50,488 nucleotides of DNA from Beijerinckiaceae bacterium (GTDB taxonomy: Bacteria; Pseudomonadota; Alphaproteobacteria; Rhizobiales; Beijerinckiaceae). The notes beneath the pieces were generated by a model, which had not been told where the DNA came from, searched no databases, and worked only from the letters and a program-made list of their open reading frames with translations. The DNA is taken from contig JAIELD010000014.1 of assembly GCA_019753285.1 (NCBI GenBank), positions 1-50,488 on the forward strand. The letters are read 5' to 3'. Positions 8,210-17,500 of the stretch are shown in pieces (position 1 is the first letter of the stretch; every line of letters starts with the position of its first letter). The position numbers and the translations under genes were made by a program.

Positions 8210-8686
8210 ATGAACACTTACCGTTTGTCTATGTCTGTTGCGCTCATCGCGTCTAGCATTCTCCTCGCAGCCCCTGCGAGCGCGCTCACGCAAAAGGAAT
8301 GCAGCGCCAAATATCAGGCAGCGCAGGCGGCCAACACGCTGAACGGCCAGAAGTGGAACGACTTCCGCAAGACGCAATGCGCTGAAGCATCGCCTGCGGC
8401 GGCTCCGGCTTCTCCCGCTGCCCCATCAGCTGCGGCACCTGCGCCCGCTACTCCTCAACCTAAGCAAGCGACGGCTCCGGTTGCTCCGGCGGGCGCCGCA
8501 ACACAGGCCGTCTTTCCATCAGCCGTTGCGCCGAAATATGCGAGCGAATCCGCCGGCAAAGCGCGCATGCACACCTGTCTCGATCAATATAACGCCAACA
8601 AGGCTTCAGGCGGCAATGGTGGCCTCAATTGGATCGCGAAGGGTGGCGGTTATTACAGCCAGTGTAACAAGCGCCTGAAGGGCTGA
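8210..8686 (+). CDS. Secreted Ala/Pro-rich protein
   Basis: The protein has 158 aa. A signal peptide (about residues 1-26, ending PASA) is followed by a short KECSAKYQAAQAANTLNGQKW region ending in a conserved Cys. A low-complexity Ala/Pro linker (about 65-105) leads to a C-terminal segment with two more Cys. The KECS-KYQ--K pattern is seen in many periplasmic proteins of unknown function in Hyphomicrobiales. AGGAG at 8197-8201 supports the ATG at 8210. It converges on umuC. Confidence 0.65.
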   Translation: MNTYRLSMSVALIASSILLAAPASALTQKECSAKYQAAQAANTLNGQKWNDFRKTQCAEASPAAAPASPAAPSAAAPAPATPQPKQATAPVAPAGAATQAVFPSAVAPKYASESAGKARMHTCLDQYNANKASGGNGGLNWIAKGGGYYSQCNKRLKG

Positions 8687-8749
8687 GGTTTGGATCGCCG
8701 ACCCTAATTAATCCAATGTTGACCACATTCGGCGTCGGGCGTGGGACCA

Positions 8750-10018
8750 TCAGGCGTTGGCAACCGGCAGCTCGTTCCAGCGCGTGGTGTATCGTGGCGA
8801 CCGCATCTCGAACTTTGTCGACCATTCGCGCTTGATGCCTGCCGCCGCCGAGAACAATGAGCCTCGGCCGAAGCGAGCGTTGACGGCGTCGATTGCCTCC
8901 ATGAGCCGCGCCCGCTCGTCACGATCAAGGGTCTGGAAAAAGCTTTTCTGGATCCGATCGGCCGAGACCAGATCGGTGAGGACGATGCCGGCCTTCGCAT
9001 AGCGATAGCCCTGCCGCCAGGCGCGCTTGCCGGCATGGACCGCCGCATCGATCAGGACATGCGTGTCGGCGGTTGCCTCCAGCAGCGCCAAGGGCTTGCT
9101 GCTGTAGATTGGTCGGTCGCCATTATGCTTGTTCGAATGCATGAAGACGTGGCCCTGAACGGCGGCGACGCCGTGATGCCGGAGCTTTTCAGCGGCCCGC
9201 GTCGCATAGGCAGCGAGCGCCTCCAGCATCTTCGCCTCGCCCGTCACCGCGGTGCTGAAGCTGCGTGTCACGGCAAGGCCCTTGCGCTGCGCGGGCACTG
9301 CATCGAGCGGCAGGCAGGAAACGCCTTTCAGCTCATGGATGATGCGCTCGCCGACCACCGTCATCGCCATGCGGATGCGTTTGGGATCGGCTTCGAGCAA
9401 GTCGCCGACCGTGCGGATGTCGAGTGTAAGCAGCTTGGCGGTCGATGCGCGCCCAATGCCCCAGACATTATCGATGGCAGTCTCGGCCAGATGGCGCTCA
9501 CGCGTCTTCGGATCAGTAAAGTCACACACGCCGCCGAGGTCAGCGTTCTTCTTCGCTGTGTGGTTCGCAAGCTTCGCCAAGGTCTTGGTCGGGCCGATGC
9601 CGACGCAGGTCGGTATGCCTGTCCATCGCTTGACCGTACTCCTCAAATCCTTGGCGTAACCGACGCGGTCACGGTCGACGAGGCCGGCAATATAGAGAAA
9701 ACTTTCGTCGATGGAGTAGACCTCGATTTCCCGTGCCCAACCTTGGTAGATGCGGTTGAGCCTGCGGCTCATGTCGCCGTAGAGCGTGTAGTTCGACGAG
9801 AACACGGCCACCCGTTCACGAGCGCAAAGGCTCCTGATCTTGAAATACGGGTCGCCCATCTTGATCCCGAGCGCCTTGACTTCGCTCGTGCGGGCAATGG
9901 CGCAGCCATCATTATTCGAAAGCACCAGAACTGGCCGCTTTGCGAGCTTCGCATCGAACACACGCTCGCAGGAGCAGTAGAATGAATTACCGTCGATGAG
10001 GGCGTAGACCCGCGCCAT
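8750..10018 (-). CDS. umuC: Y-family DNA polymerase UmuC
   Basis: The protein has 422 aa, the same length as E. coli UmuC. The Y-family catalytic core is intact: LIDGNSFYCSCERVF near the N-terminus with the first metal-binding Asp, SNNDGCAIARTSEVK, and YSIDESFL with the second acidic pair. The little-finger and C-terminal region contains SFSTAVT and GIKREWSTKFEMRSPRYTT-type motifs. It is the catalytic subunit of error-prone translesion polymerase V. It begins 2 bp after umuD and belongs to a three-gene SOS operon read from 10685. Confidence 0.92.
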   Translation of the reverse strand: MARVYALIDGNSFYCSCERVFDAKLAKRPVLVLSNNDGCAIARTSEVKALGIKMGDPYFKIRSLCARERVAVFSSNYTLYGDMSRRLNRIYQGWAREIEVYSIDESFLYIAGLVDRDRVGYAKDLRSTVKRWTGIPTCVGIGPTKTLAKLANHTAKKNADLGGVCDFTDPKTRERHLAETAIDNVWGIGRASTAKLLTLDIRTVGDLLEADPKRIRMAMTVVGERIIHELKGVSCLPLDAVPAQRKGLAVTRSFSTAVTGEAKMLEALAAYATRAAEKLRHHGVAAVQGHVFMHSNKHNGDRPIYSSKPLALLEATADTHVLIDAAVHAGKRAWRQGYRYAKAGIVLTDLVSADRIQKSFFQTLDRDERARLMEAIDAVNARFGRGSLFSAAAGIKREWSTKFEMRSPRYTTRWNELPVANA

Positions 10019-10020
10019 GC

Positions 10021-10452
10021 CTATCGGCGCTCGGGCTTGTGCAGGCTCCAGGTGACGACACCCCAGATTTCGACCTCGCTGATGTCGTCGAGGGCGAAGG
10101 CCGGCATTTCTGCGTTGGCATAGGCAAGGCGCGGGCGGCCGACATCTTCAAAGAGCTTGAGGCTTGGCTCGCCATTGATCGTCACAAGCACTACGCGGCC
10201 GTGGCTCGGCTTCAGGCTGCGGTCGACCACGATGAGGTCGCCGTCATGAATGCCGGCCTCCACCATCGAATGGCCGGAAACGCGCCAGAAGAAGGTTGCG
10301 GCTGCATTCGGCCGCAGCAGCTCGGCGACATCAAGCTCGTCGTCGAGAAAATCATCGGCCGGCGACGGGAAGCCTGCCGTAATGCGCCGGCCAACCAAAG
10401 GCACGGTCAGGGCGTTTGCGCCAACGGGTCCGACGAAGACGAGCGCGCTCAT
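10021..10452 (-). CDS. umuD: SOS mutagenesis protein UmuD (LexA-like autoprotease)
   Basis: The protein has 143 aa. A candidate RecA-stimulated cleavage site is A26-G27 in RRITAGFPSPADDFL. The catalytic dyad is S62 (VSGHSM) and K99 (EPSLKLF), matching the spacing of E. coli S60/K97. Processed UmuD' is the partner of UmuC. Its ATG overlaps the stop of the preceding small gene by 4 bp (ATGA), and umuC follows after 2 bp. Confidence 0.92.
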   Translation of the reverse strand: MSALVFVGPVGANALTVPLVGRRITAGFPSPADDFLDDELDVAELLRPNAAATFFWRVSGHSMVEAGIHDGDLIVVDRSLKPSHGRVVLVTINGEPSLKLFEDVGRPRLAYANAEMPAFALDDISEVEIWGVVTWSLHKPERR

Positions 10453-10685
10453 GGCGCACGACCACGGGAGCGTCGGACGTAGCCTGCCGACACGGATGCA
10501 TCACGATCCGCGATAATGGCGTCAAGGTCGTGAAGAAGCGCCCGGATGACATCGCGCGCCGAGCCATCGAACTCGCTCAGCAGCTCGTCGATCTCGCGCT
10601 CAAGCGCCTCATCGCTCGCGAGGTCCTCGCGAAGCTTGCGGAGCGTCTCCAGCGTCTGGGGATGGATCGAGCAGTTGCGCGGCAT
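10449..10685 (-). CDS. Small hypothetical protein leading the umuDC operon
   Basis: The protein has 78 aa and begins MPRNCSIHPQTLETLRKLRE. It is strongly helical and acidic, with EALEREIDELLSEFD, and ends in an Arg-rich tail. There is no recognised family. The ATG at 10685 is chosen because GAGG lies about 8 bp upstream and the LexA box then sits just in front of the gene. Its stop overlaps the umuD start (ATGA), implying translational coupling. Its place makes it SOS-induced, but its role is unknown. Confidence 0.65.
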   Translation of the reverse strand: MPRNCSIHPQTLETLRKLREDLASDEALEREIDELLSEFDGSARDVIRALLHDLDAIIADRDASVSAGYVRRSRGRAP

Positions 10686-10706
10686 AGGCGTCCTCGTGAG
10701 CGGTGA

Positions 10707-10721
10707 GAACGTATCAGGAAC
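10707..10721 (-). promoter_or_regulatory. LexA (SOS) box upstream of the umu operon
   Basis: The plus strand reads GAAC-GTATCAG-GAAC (minus strand GTTC-N7-GTTC). This is an exact match to the alphaproteobacterial LexA consensus of two direct GAAC/GTTC motifs seven bases apart. It lies 22 bp before the first ATG of the operon. Confidence 0.85.
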
Positions 10722-10886
10722 AAACATGTGAGCGAGAGTCAATCAGCCGCTGAAATGATTTTGTTGCGCACTGTGAAAGCAGCCGTTGCGGTGACAAAGT
10801 ATTGATCAGCTGACCGTCATGTCACGCGACGTTCGCGGCTCGGGGTTAGCCTCGAGCCTTGATCACGGTCACGAGGAGCGCATGCC

Positions 10887-11834
10887 ATGCGAATCATCAC
10901 GCGAGCGCTGGGCGCCATCTGCCTGCCGGCCGGCAGCATCCTGCCTGCGCAGGCCTGGTGGGACGAAGGGCATATGCAGATTGCCTATGTCGCCTACAAG
11001 CATCTCGATCCGGCCGTCAAAGACCGCGCCGACGCGTTGCTGCGCCTTAATAAGGACTATCAAAAATGGACGGCGGCTGCGCCTGATGCGGCAACCGCCA
11101 AGGGCTATGCCTTCGTCCACGCCGCCACCTGGGCGGACGATATCAAGACAAAGCCCTATGGCTATCACCGGGACAGTCCGACGAGCGCCACGGCCGGCCA
11201 GAACATCGGCTATGCCGATACCAACCAGCATGCCTATTGGCTCTTCAAGGACATCACCTTCTCGCCCGACGGCACGCCGCTGCCTGGGACCGATCCAGTC
11301 GATGCGGTGACGCAGGTTAAGCTCATGATCGCGGCGCTGCCTGCGACTTCAGGCGCGAACGACGACGTTCGCTCCTATGATCTTGTCTGGCTGCTCTATC
11401 TCGTCGGCGATCTCCATCAGCCGCTGCATTCCGTCGCCCGAGCAACGCGAGCCATTCCGGACGGCGACCGGGGCGGCAACAGCGAGATGGTCATTCCGGC
11501 GACCGGCGAGACCCTTGCGCTCCATGCCTACTGGGATCGCATCTTCGGCGGCTATTCCTCACCCTTCGGGGCCATCTTCGACGCAGACGATCATGGCGGG
11601 CTGGCAAGCCTGACAGCTGATCCTCAGGCCGCCGCGAACCTCGATCCTCAGCATTGGGCGGAGGAAAGCTTCGCGCTCGCCAAACAGTATGCCTATGCGC
11701 CGCCGGTCTCGCTCGGCAAAGACCCCGTCCAGCTCACCCGCGATTACGAGACCAACGCCCGCAATGTCGCTCGCTCTCAGGCCGCCTTGGCCGCCGCACG
11801 GCTCGCGGATCTGCTGAACGCCGCGCTCCGCTGA
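10887..11834 (+). CDS. S1/P1-type zinc-dependent nuclease (secreted)
   Basis: The protein has 315 aa. A signal peptide ends at AQA, leaving a mature N-terminus beginning with W. In this family that Trp's main chain helps bind the trinuclear zinc site. Further metal ligands appear in WWDEGHMQIAYVA, FVHAATWADDI, YLVGDLHQPLHSV and a DRGGN motif. The enzyme cleaves single-stranded DNA or RNA and is periplasmic or secreted. GAGGAG lies upstream of the ATG. It is divergent from the umu operon. Confidence 0.88.
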   Translation: MRIITRALGAICLPAGSILPAQAWWDEGHMQIAYVAYKHLDPAVKDRADALLRLNKDYQKWTAAAPDAATAKGYAFVHAATWADDIKTKPYGYHRDSPTSATAGQNIGYADTNQHAYWLFKDITFSPDGTPLPGTDPVDAVTQVKLMIAALPATSGANDDVRSYDLVWLLYLVGDLHQPLHSVARATRAIPDGDRGGNSEMVIPATGETLALHAYWDRIFGGYSSPFGAIFDADDHGGLASLTADPQAAANLDPQHWAEESFALAKQYAYAPPVSLGKDPVQLTRDYETNARNVARSQAALAAARLADLLNAALR

Positions 11835-12140
11835 ACGCATTTTCGCGGTGCGCTTCCGCTCTGGCGCAAAGGCAAATGAAACGACAATCCCGTGTCCGGT
11901 AATCTTGCATTATCGGACACGGGAAATCTTCTGCAGCGAGGCGCGATTTTCGGCCGGTTTGCGCCCTCTAATCGGTCATACGCCGGCTAAGCGCGAAATC
12001 CCGAAAGCTGCCGCTTGTTCATGCGGCGTTTACGGCCGCGAATGGGGAACCGACCGACCGTTTTCGAATGTCCATTCGACCTAAGTCGCCTTCCGTTCGC
12101 AGTTAGCAATCGGCGGCGTTGCTTTCGGCCACGTCTCGCA
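11835..12140. other. 306-bp intergenic region containing a strong palindrome
   Basis: This lies between the convergent S1/P1 nuclease and the SLATT gene. It holds the 35-bp inverted repeat described separately. The remaining 217 bp, up to the SLATT stop, has no convincing gene and may mark the edge of the inserted defence operon. Confidence 0.5.
11889..11923. repeat. 35-bp inverted repeat resembling a resolvase site
   Basis: The arms CCCGTGTCCGGTAAT and ATTATCGGACACGGG pair at 14 of 15 positions around a CTTGC loop. The half-site GTGTCCGrTAAT resembles Tn3/gamma-delta resolvase half-sites. No T-run follows, so it is not a standard terminator. Confidence 0.6.
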
Positions 12141-12752
12141 TCAGCGCATCCAAAAGGCCACAATAAGCCCGATCAGTGGCGCGAGGATTAGCGCAAGGTA
12201 AAGGCTGAACTCACAAAACCAGCGAAACGCATATTCCGCAACGAGCCCGCCGTAACGCCAGCCGCTGATTTCTAGATCTCGGGCTGACCTTATCGTGAAA
12301 CGCTTGTAGTCAATGTCCTTATGGTCGACCGGATTCTCTTTCAGCGCGATACTATACTCATCGTTGAATTGCAGCCGCTGCGCGTTCGCTTCCTCAAGAG
12401 TTAACGCCTGAAAACGGTTGTAGAGCTCCGAGATCGCTAAGGCGCTCTGGTGCATCTTCTCCGCATCGCCCAAATAATTTCGCGCGGTCTCGACCAAGGT
12501 GATAATGATCAGGAAAATCGAAACAACGACGCCTCCAATCGATAGAATTTTGTTTTCGGTCGCGCTGAGGGCATCTGCAAAGGTTAGCTGATATAGTGAG
12601 AGTGCCACTAGGTACATAGCCAGGATCGAGGTCGCGACGACGGACGCCCAATGCCTAGCGCGCAGTCGGGAGTGCGCGTTGAAGCGCGAGCCCTTTGTCT
12701 TCCACATCTTCGACAGAAGGTGATCGGTGGCACGGCTTGGATGATTTTGCAT
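12141..12752 (-). CDS. SLATT-type multi-TM putative effector, third gene of the Mokosh-like operon
   Basis: The protein has 203 aa. After the family-typical opening LLSKMWKTKGSRFNAHSRL it has two adjacent membrane helices (about residues 35-56 and 68-88). A long soluble helical segment with E-ARNYLGDAEKMHQSALAISELY follows. This matches the SLATT (SMODS and SLOG-associating two-TM) effector layout. A third hydrophobic helix lies at about 180-201. SLATT proteins are thought to form pores that kill or arrest infected cells. AGAGGA precedes the ATG at 12752, which lies 10 bp after the PLD stop on the same strand. Function in this operon is inferred. Confidence 0.7.
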   Translation of the reverse strand: MQNHPSRATDHLLSKMWKTKGSRFNAHSRLRARHWASVVATSILAMYLVALSLYQLTFADALSATENKILSIGGVVVSIFLIIITLVETARNYLGDAEKMHQSALAISELYNRFQALTLEEANAQRLQFNDEYSIALKENPVDHKDIDYKRFTIRSARDLEISGWRYGGLVAEYAFRWFCEFSLYLALILAPLIGLIVAFWMR

Positions 12753-12762
12753 GGAGTCCTCT

Positions 12763-14535
12763 TCATGGCTGCGCCGGCAAGAAGCAAGCGCGCAGCTTAT
12801 CCGCGACCAGCTGCCCAACGCCCGGACCGTGCAGGTGAATGCCGAGCTCCCGCCGCACATTCGCGTCAGACGGATCGGCAGACAGCCAGTTCTGACTGGT
12901 AATCACCACATCGTCCGCGTCCCAGCCGAGCAGCTTGGCGTGCAGCGACGGGGTGAGCTGCGACTTCAGGTCGAGATCGGTCATGTCGAGGCCCGCCGTA
13001 ATCGCCGCGCGATCCGGTTCGTTGGCCTCGGGCTCATGACCGTAAAACAGGCGCGTTTCGACGCCTTTGACCTCGTCGTGGATAGCGGCCGAGCGACTGA
13101 GAGGGATCAGCACCGCCTGTCGCGCCGCGATTGAAAAGCGGTGGCTAGTAACGAAGATGCGCGTCTCAGCTCGCGCCTTCGCCTGGAGGACGAACGCCTT
13201 ATGCGCCGGCCCGAGCACGAGGCGGGCGAAGGGTTGGCTCGGCTTCACATCGGTGCGGGCGCGAGTGGCGAGCTGCGCCGCGTAGGCTGCCAGCTCAGAG
13301 GTGAGCTCGGTCCAGTGGCCATCACGCCCGCAGCTGAGCTCGGCGGCCTGGAATAGCAGGTCGGCGACGATCGCGGCGTCGTGCAGCCGGACGGCGGCCT
13401 CGATCAACTGCATACCAGACGAAAGCCAGTTGCATGATCCAACCAGCGCGACGGGTGCCTTATTCTGCCTGTCGGCTATCGCGAACTTCGCATGCGATCG
13501 GGTCGAGAAGGGATGCAGCCGGATTAGCTCGTCTTCGCCTGTGCGGGCGAGTTCCGCGCGGAGTTGGCTCACTGCAGCGCGGGTGCGACCCGACGAGCGC
13601 GGATCGTCGCTTTCTCCCCAGAGCAGGTCTACGCGCGCCCCGCCTTGTGCAGCAGCGATGAGGTTGGGCCTGAGCCGGGCGAAGGCGGCCTCGCTGACGA
13701 AAGTCGAGTGAATTATCACACGCTGGCGCGCGTCGCCGAGCAGCGCAAGTAGCGCGTCCTCGTTCTCCCGCGCGCCGACGATCAGGTCGTCGGCGCTGAG
13801 CGTGAATGGGCGCGCGAGGAGCAGCGCGGGTTCGGCTGTGGAGGCTGCTCGCGACTCGGGCGTCGTGGCGCGGCCGGCATCGGACGAGCGATGAGTTGCG
13901 GCCGCCTGCCGGATTGCGTCAGTCAGCGCGGCGGGAGCCCGCTCGGGCAGGCCTTCGACGCTTCCGTTGCGCACCAGCACCAGGCCGAACCTCTCCATCA
14001 GGCGGTCGCCGGCGGGATCGAGCGCGACGAAGGTCTCGTCCTCCTGAAAAAGGTGCGAGACGAGATCTTGGATCTCGAACCGCGCGTCGACCGTGCGCGG
14101 CTCGAGCCAGACGATGGGTTCGCGTTGGGCGCGCTCCTCCACCGCGTTGCGGTGGAGGAAGGGCATCTCGCGCGGTCGGAAGATGCTGCCGGTTATGCGG
14201 TCGACGACGAAGTTCATCCAGCGCGACATGGGACGCGCGACAACAGGAAGCTCGACGCGGCCGGCGGCTGCGATACCTGCAGGACTAGCCTGGAATACCG
14301 TACCGCTGCCATCCGGCCGGAGCTCGACCCAGCCCGCCCGCATCAGCCGGATCAGCATCTCAAGAGCGAGCCGGCGATGCATCCTCCCGTCCCGGGCGAG
14401 CTCGTCGGCGGAGCGTGGCCGCTCGACGAGGGCGGCAAGGATGATATGCTCGGCGACGCTCCAGCGCCGGCCCTTCTCGAGGTGGAAGCGGCGCTTGCCG
14501 CGAAAAAGTGGGACAGCAACCCGCACCGATTTCAC
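12763..14535 (-). CDS. mkoB: Phospholipase-D-like nuclease with two HKD motifs (Mokosh MkoB-like)
   Basis: The protein has 590 aa from a GTG start at 14535 that overlaps the helicase stop by 4 bp (GTGA), with GGAAGG upstream. Residues about 25-90 form a winged-helix-like domain (WSVAEHIILAALVERP then MLIRLMRAGWVEL). Two catalytic HKD motifs follow: H348-K350-D355 in SHAKFAIADR with GSCNWLSSG, and H532-K534-D539 in LHAKLLGWD with SQNWLS. Both are complete, so an active PLD-type nuclease or phosphodiesterase is expected. A PLD protein paired with a kinase-helicase is the type I Mokosh arrangement. An in-frame ORF extends upstream to 14709 but would overlap the helicase gene deeply. Confidence 0.75.
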   Translation of the reverse strand: MKSVRVAVPLFRGKRRFHLEKGRRWSVAEHIILAALVERPRSADELARDGRMHRRLALEMLIRLMRAGWVELRPDGSGTVFQASPAGIAAAGRVELPVVARPMSRWMNFVVDRITGSIFRPREMPFLHRNAVEERAQREPIVWLEPRTVDARFEIQDLVSHLFQEDETFVALDPAGDRLMERFGLVLVRNGSVEGLPERAPAALTDAIRQAAATHRSSDAGRATTPESRAASTAEPALLLARPFTLSADDLIVGARENEDALLALLGDARQRVIIHSTFVSEAAFARLRPNLIAAAQGGARVDLLWGESDDPRSSGRTRAAVSQLRAELARTGEDELIRLHPFSTRSHAKFAIADRQNKAPVALVGSCNWLSSGMQLIEAAVRLHDAAIVADLLFQAAELSCGRDGHWTELTSELAAYAAQLATRARTDVKPSQPFARLVLGPAHKAFVLQAKARAETRIFVTSHRFSIAARQAVLIPLSRSAAIHDEVKGVETRLFYGHEPEANEPDRAAITAGLDMTDLDLKSQLTPSLHAKLLGWDADDVVITSQNWLSADPSDANVRRELGIHLHGPGVGQLVADKLRACFLPAQP

Positions 14536-17500
14536 GACGTACCTTCCAGTTTGGTAAGCGGCTGTCGCACGATAGTCCCCACTTCGGCTTTGTCGAAGCT
14601 GTCGAATAGCGACCCCAGGAACTCGATTGGCTCGCTCTTTCCATCGATCCGTGCGCCTTTGAGCACCTCTTCGAGAAAGTCGAACGCGCCGACCAGGATC
14701 ATTCGCCACTTGGCACGGCTGAGCTGCACGTTCATGCGCCGGAAGTCCGCCAAGAAGCCGAGGGCGCTCCGGATGTTGCTGTGGTCATTGTTTCGCACCA
14801 GCGATACAATCGTCACATCGGCTTCGCTGCCCTGGAATGAGTCGACGGTGTAGCAGAACCGGTCGTCGCCGGTCGGGGACCGGAAACCACGCCGCCCAGG
14901 CGAAAGCGGATCGTCCCCCTCGAATCGTTCCGCAAGGCGCTTCACCTGCTGGGCGTACGGGGACAAGATGGCGAGCGTCGGTGCCTTGTCGTAGGGGCGC
15001 GCTTCAAGCAGAGCCAGGATGCGCGCGATCGCGTCCCGCTCGGCGGCGTTGTGCCAGCGCGGCGACTGCTCGCCCACGACATTGCCCGCGCTCTTCTGCC
15101 GGGTTGGCATGTCGACGAGCACGATTGGCGCGCTGGGCAGCTTCTCTTCGTCCTGTGAAAGGATGGGGCAGGGCTCGGTGCGGAAGCGCGCGACCGCTTC
15201 CGGGTGGGTGATCAGCGGCGGACCCGAGCCGTCGTCGTAGAAGGCGCGCGCGATCACCGCGGCGATCACCGGATGCATCCGGTGCTGCTCGTTCAGTCGG
15301 GCGGCAAAGGTGATGCCTTTCCGCGTCCGGTTGCGCTCAAACTCCGCCTGAATCAGGCTTTGGAACAGGGTCACGGCCTCGATCGCACGCGCGCACAAGG
15401 CCGGTGCGGTCGCGTCGTCTTCCTCGATTTCGTCGAGGATGGTCTCGGTGGTTTCGTCGCGGAGCGAGCGACCGATATATTCGGCCCCGCGCCGCAGCGC
15501 CTTGACGACGCTCTCGGGCTTGCTGAGGAGCGCAACCATCTGCGCGGAGCCGAACGGCGGCAGTTGCTTGTGGTCGCCTATCATCAGCCGTCGATGGGAG
15601 AGGAGCTGGGGCGCGACCAATTCGCTCCCGGTTGCCTTGCCCGCCTCCTCGATCACCGTCCAGTCGAACTGGCTGCGCTCGTCGAGCAAGCGTTCGAGGT
15701 CCGCGGAATTGGTAGTGGCGAAAACGACGTTGGCCGCCCGCATAACCACGCCCTCGAAGTTGCGCACCCCCGCCGGTGCGCGGCCGCCGCTCTGCGCTTT
15801 AGGCCGTTCATCGCGGATGGCGCTCTTCTCAAGCGCCACCATCTCCTCGCGCAGCCGCGGCCGCGCCGTCTGAACAAGGTTACTGCCCGCCATAGCGGTC
15901 AAGATCGCACGCGACACCTTGGGGACGGTCAGGTCCGACCGGTCTTCCGCTTCCCGACCCGACCGACAGCGCACGATCAGCGGCTTTTCGGAGTTCCGCA
16001 TCAGTTCGGGTACCACCTCTGACAGCAAATGGTCGACCGCGGCATTGCTCTGGGCGCTCATCAGCAGGCGGACGGCCGCCTCGCCGGCGAACCGTCCGCT
16101 GACCAGCTGACGGACGAGCCGCGTCTTGCCGACGCCGGGTGGCCCTTGCACGAGGAACAGTGGCAGGATGGCGATGATTTGGGCCAAGGCGCTACGCTTG
16201 GAATCGTCGAGATCGGCGAGCGCGGCGTCCGGGAGCGGTGCGTCATGGCTCTGCGCCAGCTCCCGCGCCGGCCGGGTCAGTACCTTGAGCAGCTCGGCGT
16301 GGGTGCGCAGCGCGCCGAGCGCCTTGAGGCGTCGGCGGAGCTGCGCGTCGCGTCCGACGGCGTCTTCGGCCACGAGATAGAGTTCGTCCGAGAGGTCAGG
16401 TCGGCTAGCGCCGGTAAAGCGGTAGATCTGCGGCCGGCCGGGCCAGCTGATGACTCGATCGAACTTCCAATCGCTATCGCGCGCCGAGCGCTCTCCGAGT
16501 GCGGTCCCGGTGGTCAGGGTCCAGCCCTCCCGCCGACCCGCGTCGTCGATTAGCGCCGCGACAAGGCGGTGCGCAGGCGATCTCAGATCGAGCGCCTCGG
16601 AGAGAGCTTCGCGGTCCGGATCGGGACGAGGAGTGAGGTAAAGCACCTCCTCGTCGGCATCCGCGTCCACGCCGTTAGGTGCAGGTACGGCCGTGACCGG
16701 GAAGGCCTCAGTCACCGCGAAGAGCAGCTCGACGACGAGGGTCAGCGCCAGCGCCTTGTGGAATAGCTCCTCCTCTGTCGCGGGAGCCTCGACCTCCTCG
16801 AGCTTTGCTCTTACCTCCTCCCATGAACGGACGCGGCCGCGCGAGCGCGCGAAACGCGCCGGCGCTTCGTTGCGGGTCATCAAATCTAGCGCGGAGAAGG
16901 GCAGCTCAATCTGGCCGACCAGACTAGCCGGGGCCGGCGCGCGCGGCTCGACTGAGTCGCAGAACGCGTATTCCCAGGTCTCGTCTTGGTCGCGCGGTCT
17001 GTATCGACCGATCCGGTAGAGAAGGTCGTGGCCGCGCAGGAACAACCGCATCGAACGGTCCTGCTCCCGCCGCACACCGAGCAGCAGCGGCGCGCCAGCG
17101 AGGTCGGCTTCGACATATTGGGCGAGCGTGTCGGTGTCGGCAGACAGCGCGTCGATTCCAAGCTGGGTTATGATCGCACGGCCGACGTCTGACGTGGACC
17201 TGAGATCAATGACCAGATGGAGCTTGAGGTCTCTCCCAGCCGCCTCTGACGCGATCTCTGTGAGGATCTGGTCAATCCGGTCGACCACGACTTCGCCATC
17301 GAGGCGGTCGAGATATTCCAACCCTGCCAGGTGGCGGAGCAGGCGAATTTCGCTGGCTCGAAGATGGTCAGCGACGTTGAAGGCAGGGATGTCGAGCCGC
17401 TCGACCTTCGCCCAGTCGGCTTCCAGCAGCTGCGCCGTGAGACGGCCAAACATATGCCAGTCGGTGCGGAACGAGGCGGTCTCGGCGGGCTTTCGCAGAG

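Noticed and set aside
13891..14853. Plus-strand open frame of 320 codons inside the PLD/helicase genes
   Set aside because: It is antisense to two recognised proteins and has no motif or ribosome binding site.
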